In this document: positions 40,352 through 41,815 of the stretch, piece after piece | Layout of the letters: each line of letters opens with the position of its first letter | Position numbering within the stretch: position 1 is the stretch's first letter | Source: JAIBJP01 sp035639875 | GTDB taxonomy: Bacteria > Actinomycetota > Thermoleophilia > Gaiellales > Gaiellaceae | Reading direction: 5' to 3' | DNA: 41,815 nucleotides | NCBI GenBank assembly: GCA_035639875.1 | Contig: DASQXE010000061.1 | Location: 1 to 41,815, forward strand | Notes under the pieces: generated by a model | The model's database searches: none | What the model saw: the letters and a program-made list of their open reading frames with translations, nothing else | Told to the model about the DNA's origin: nothing | Program-made: the position numbers and the translations under genes

Positions 40352-41442
40352 GAGGCCGCCCTGAGTGCGATCGCCGATCGAGCGCACTCGACAACCGTCT
40401 GCTGCTCCGCCGGCGCGATGCCCGGCCACAGTGGCAGCGCGATCGTCTCGCGCGCCGCCCGCTCCGTCTCGGGCAGGCTGCCCTCCTCGTATCCGAGCGC
40501 GGAGAACGCGGGCTGGAGGTGGAGCGGCTGGGCGTAGTACGCGGCGCAGCCGATCTGGCGCGAGCGCAGTGCGGCGACGAAGTCGTCGCGCCTGTGGGTG
40601 CGGACGCAGTACACGTGATAGACGTGCCCGGGCTCGTCGCTCGGGAGCTCGCAGATCTCGCCGAGCCCGAGCTCCGCGTAGCGCAGGGCCGCCTCCCGGC
40701 GGGCGGCATTCCATTCGTCGACATGCGGTAGGAAGACTCTGAGGACGGCCGCCTGGAGCTCGTCGAGGCGCGAGTTGTAGCCCACGAGCTCGAAGCGCTC
40801 CTTGTCACGTGACCCGTGGAAGCGCAGCATGCGCACGCGTTCGGCGAGCTCGCCGTCGGCGGTCACGACCAGGCCGCCGTCGCCCAGCCCAAAGAGGTTC
40901 TTCGTGGGGTAGAAGCTGAAGGTCGCGGCGACGCCGAGCGAGCCGACGCGACGGCCGCCGATCGCCGCCCCGAACGCTTGGGCAGCGTCTTCGACAACCG
41001 GCACGTCGCCGGGCAGATCCGCGAGCGGCGCGGGCCGGCCGAAGAGGTGCACCGCGAGGATCGCCTTCGTCCGCGCGGTGATCCGCCGCGCGACGTCGGC
41101 TGGGTCGAGGTTGAGCGTGGCCGCGTCGATGTCGGCAAAAACCGGGGTGGCGCCGCGCCGAGCGATTGCCTCGGCCGTCGCGTAGAAGGTGAAGGCCGGG
41201 CAGACGACCTCGTCGCCCGCGCCGACCCCGAGCGCGTCGAGGACGAGGACGAGCGCATCGGTGCCGTTGGCGACCCCCACGGCCTCGCGGGCGCCGAGGT
41301 ACGCGGCCGCTTCCTCCTCGAAGGCCCGCACGTTCGGACCGAGGATGAACTGGCCGCGCTCGAGCACGTCGTCGAGCCGTTGCCGCACCTCCTCCAGAAG
41401 CGGCGCATACTGCGCCTTCACGTCGATCAGCGGTACGGCCAC
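40348..41442 (-). CDS. DegT/DnrJ/EryC1/StrS sugar aminotransferase
   Basis: PLP enzyme of 364 residues that aminates a keto-sugar nucleotide. The N-terminus VPLIDVKAQYAPL, GVANGTDALVLVLDALGVGAGD, VCPAFTFYATAEAI, VVEDAAQAFGAA and the PLP lysine K181 in FSFYPTKNLFGLGDGG are all standard. With the adjoining 4,6-dehydratase it resembles the PglF/PglE pair that makes UDP-4-amino-4,6-dideoxy-GlcNAc; an acetyltransferase for the last step is not in the window. GTG 41442 is the start at the family N-terminus; the frame runs further upstream into the DedA gene only as a shadow. Confidence 0.92.
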   Translation of the reverse strand: MAVPLIDVKAQYAPLLEEVRQRLDDVLERGQFILGPNVRAFEEEAAAYLGAREAVGVANGTDALVLVLDALGVGAGDEVVCPAFTFYATAEAIARRGATPVFADIDAATLNLDPADVARRITARTKAILAVHLFGRPAPLADLPGDVPVVEDAAQAFGAAIGGRRVGSLGVAATFSFYPTKNLFGLGDGGLVVTADGELAERVRMLRFHGSRDKERFELVGYNSRLDELQAAVLRVFLPHVDEWNAARREAALRYAELGLGEICELPSDEPGHVYHVYCVRTHRRDDFVAALRSRQIGCAAYYAQPLHLQPAFSALGYEEGSLPETERAARETIALPLWPGIAPAEQQTVVECARSAIALRAAS

Positions 41443-41453
41443 GGCGGCGGAGT

Positions 41454-41815
41454 CTACCCGGCGCGCTCGGCCCGAATCCGTCGTCGCGCGCGCCGCTGCC
41501 GCATCCGCACGGCGAGGGCGACGACGGCGACAACGACGAGGCCGACGACAGCGTAGTCGGCGAACCGCCAGGTCTCGTGGAAGCGCTCCCAACCGGAGCC
41601 GAGGGCGAGCCCCGCTCCCGCGAAGCCGAAGCACCAGGGGAGCGTGCCCAGGAAGGAGAGAACCGTGAAGCGGGCGAGCGGCATCTCGGCGACGCCCGCG
41701 GGAATGGAGATGAACGAGCGCACGACCGGGACGACACGCGCGACGAACACCGTGGCGTCGCCGTACCGCGCGAACCAGTCTTCGGCGCGCTGCAGCCGCT
41801 CCGGGGTCACGTGCA
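41454..41815 (-). CDS. DedA/VTT-domain membrane protein (5' partial)
   Basis: The frame is open to the right window edge, so only the C-terminal 119 or so residues are seen. FVARVVPVVRSFISIPAGVAEMPLARFTVLSFLGTLPWCFGF is the conserved DedA core, with the Arg residues and the Gly-x-x-x-Met segment essential in that family; only short pieces are needed to recognise it. A second helix and a basic tail (MRQRRARRRIRAERAG) follow. DedA proteins are linked to undecaprenyl-phosphate or phosphatidylethanolamine translocation across the membrane; the first would suit a glycan locus that consumes lipid carrier. Its stop lies 11 bases before the aminotransferase start. Confidence 0.82.
   Translation of the reverse strand, partial: HVTPERLQRAEDWFARYGDATVFVARVVPVVRSFISIPAGVAEMPLARFTVLSFLGTLPWCFGFAGAGLALGSGWERFHETWRFADYAVVGLVVVAVVALAVRMRQRRARRRIRAERAG

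Noticed and set aside
38619..40808. A 729-codon minus-strand frame
   Set aside because: Arg-rich shadow of the CapD-type dehydratase gene, with no recognisable domain; a product of high GC.
1..41815. CRISPR arrays, insertion sequences, attachment sites or phage genes
   Set aside because: No regularly spaced repeats, transposase, integrase or phage proteins were seen, and base composition is even across the window.

Overview
The window is high-GC DNA, packed with genes that often start at GTG or TTG and overlap by 4 to 30 bases. Protein content, leaderless-looking promoters and base composition suggest an actinobacterium of the Thermoleophilia type (Gaiellales or Solirubrobacterales); this is inferred from gene content, as no rRNA marker is present. 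No tRNA, rRNA, insertion sequence, phage gene or CRISPR array was seen. Both ends cut genes: an O-antigen ligase/polymerase on the left and a DedA-type membrane protein on the right.

Region A (about 2.0-7.9 kb, minus strand) is a seven-gene operon with almost no intergenic DNA. In transcription order it encodes a short fumarate-reductase/aspartate-oxidase-type flavoprotein, the alpha and beta subunits of a class I iron-sulfur fumarase-type hydro-lyase, phosphosulfolactate synthase (ComA), APS/PAPS reductase (CysH), APS kinase (CysC) and ATP sulfurylase (Sat). No sulfite reductase is present. The simplest reading is sulfate -> APS/PAPS -> sulfite, with sulfite added to phosphoenolpyruvate by ComA to give a C3 sulfonate. 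The two 'fumarate' enzymes are tied to this by position only. It is the best candidate here for an undescribed pathway. A FlgD-like secreted protein lies just downstream.

Region B (8.2-21.2 kb) holds a small pilin-like protein, a duplicated-domain hypothetical, an iron-type alcohol dehydrogenase/maleylacetate reductase, a GT-C membrane glycosyltransferase, a UDP-glucuronate decarboxylase-like SDR, a polyprenyl-phosphate GT2, two tandem paralogous secreted glycoside hydrolases, a second O-antigen ligase-like protein with a TPR-like tail, a secreted heparin-lyase-type protein and a VpsJ-like alpha/alpha-toroid protein.

Region C (21.3-33.2 kb, minus strand) is one long exopolysaccharide operon. 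A structured leader with a terminator-like hairpin and a 21-codon reading frame precedes a LuxR-type response regulator, a degenerate receiver protein, a WbaP-type initiating phosphoglycosyltransferase, two GT-B glycosyltransferases, a GT4-WecB fusion, a WecG/TagA-type transferase, a Wzx-type flippase and a Wzy-type polymerase whose outer loop carries two tandem carbohydrate-binding modules. This is nearly a full Wzx/Wzy set.

Region D (33.4-41.8 kb) has a Gly-rich secreted, membrane-anchored protein, a LysR-type regulator head to head with a second, short initiating sugar transferase, AsnB, a DUF354 protein, and a FlaA1/CapD-type dehydratase with a DegT aminotransferase (together a likely UDP-4-amino-sugar route), then the DedA fragment. 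The only gene-free stretch near 300 bases is 33232-33469, described as regulatory DNA.
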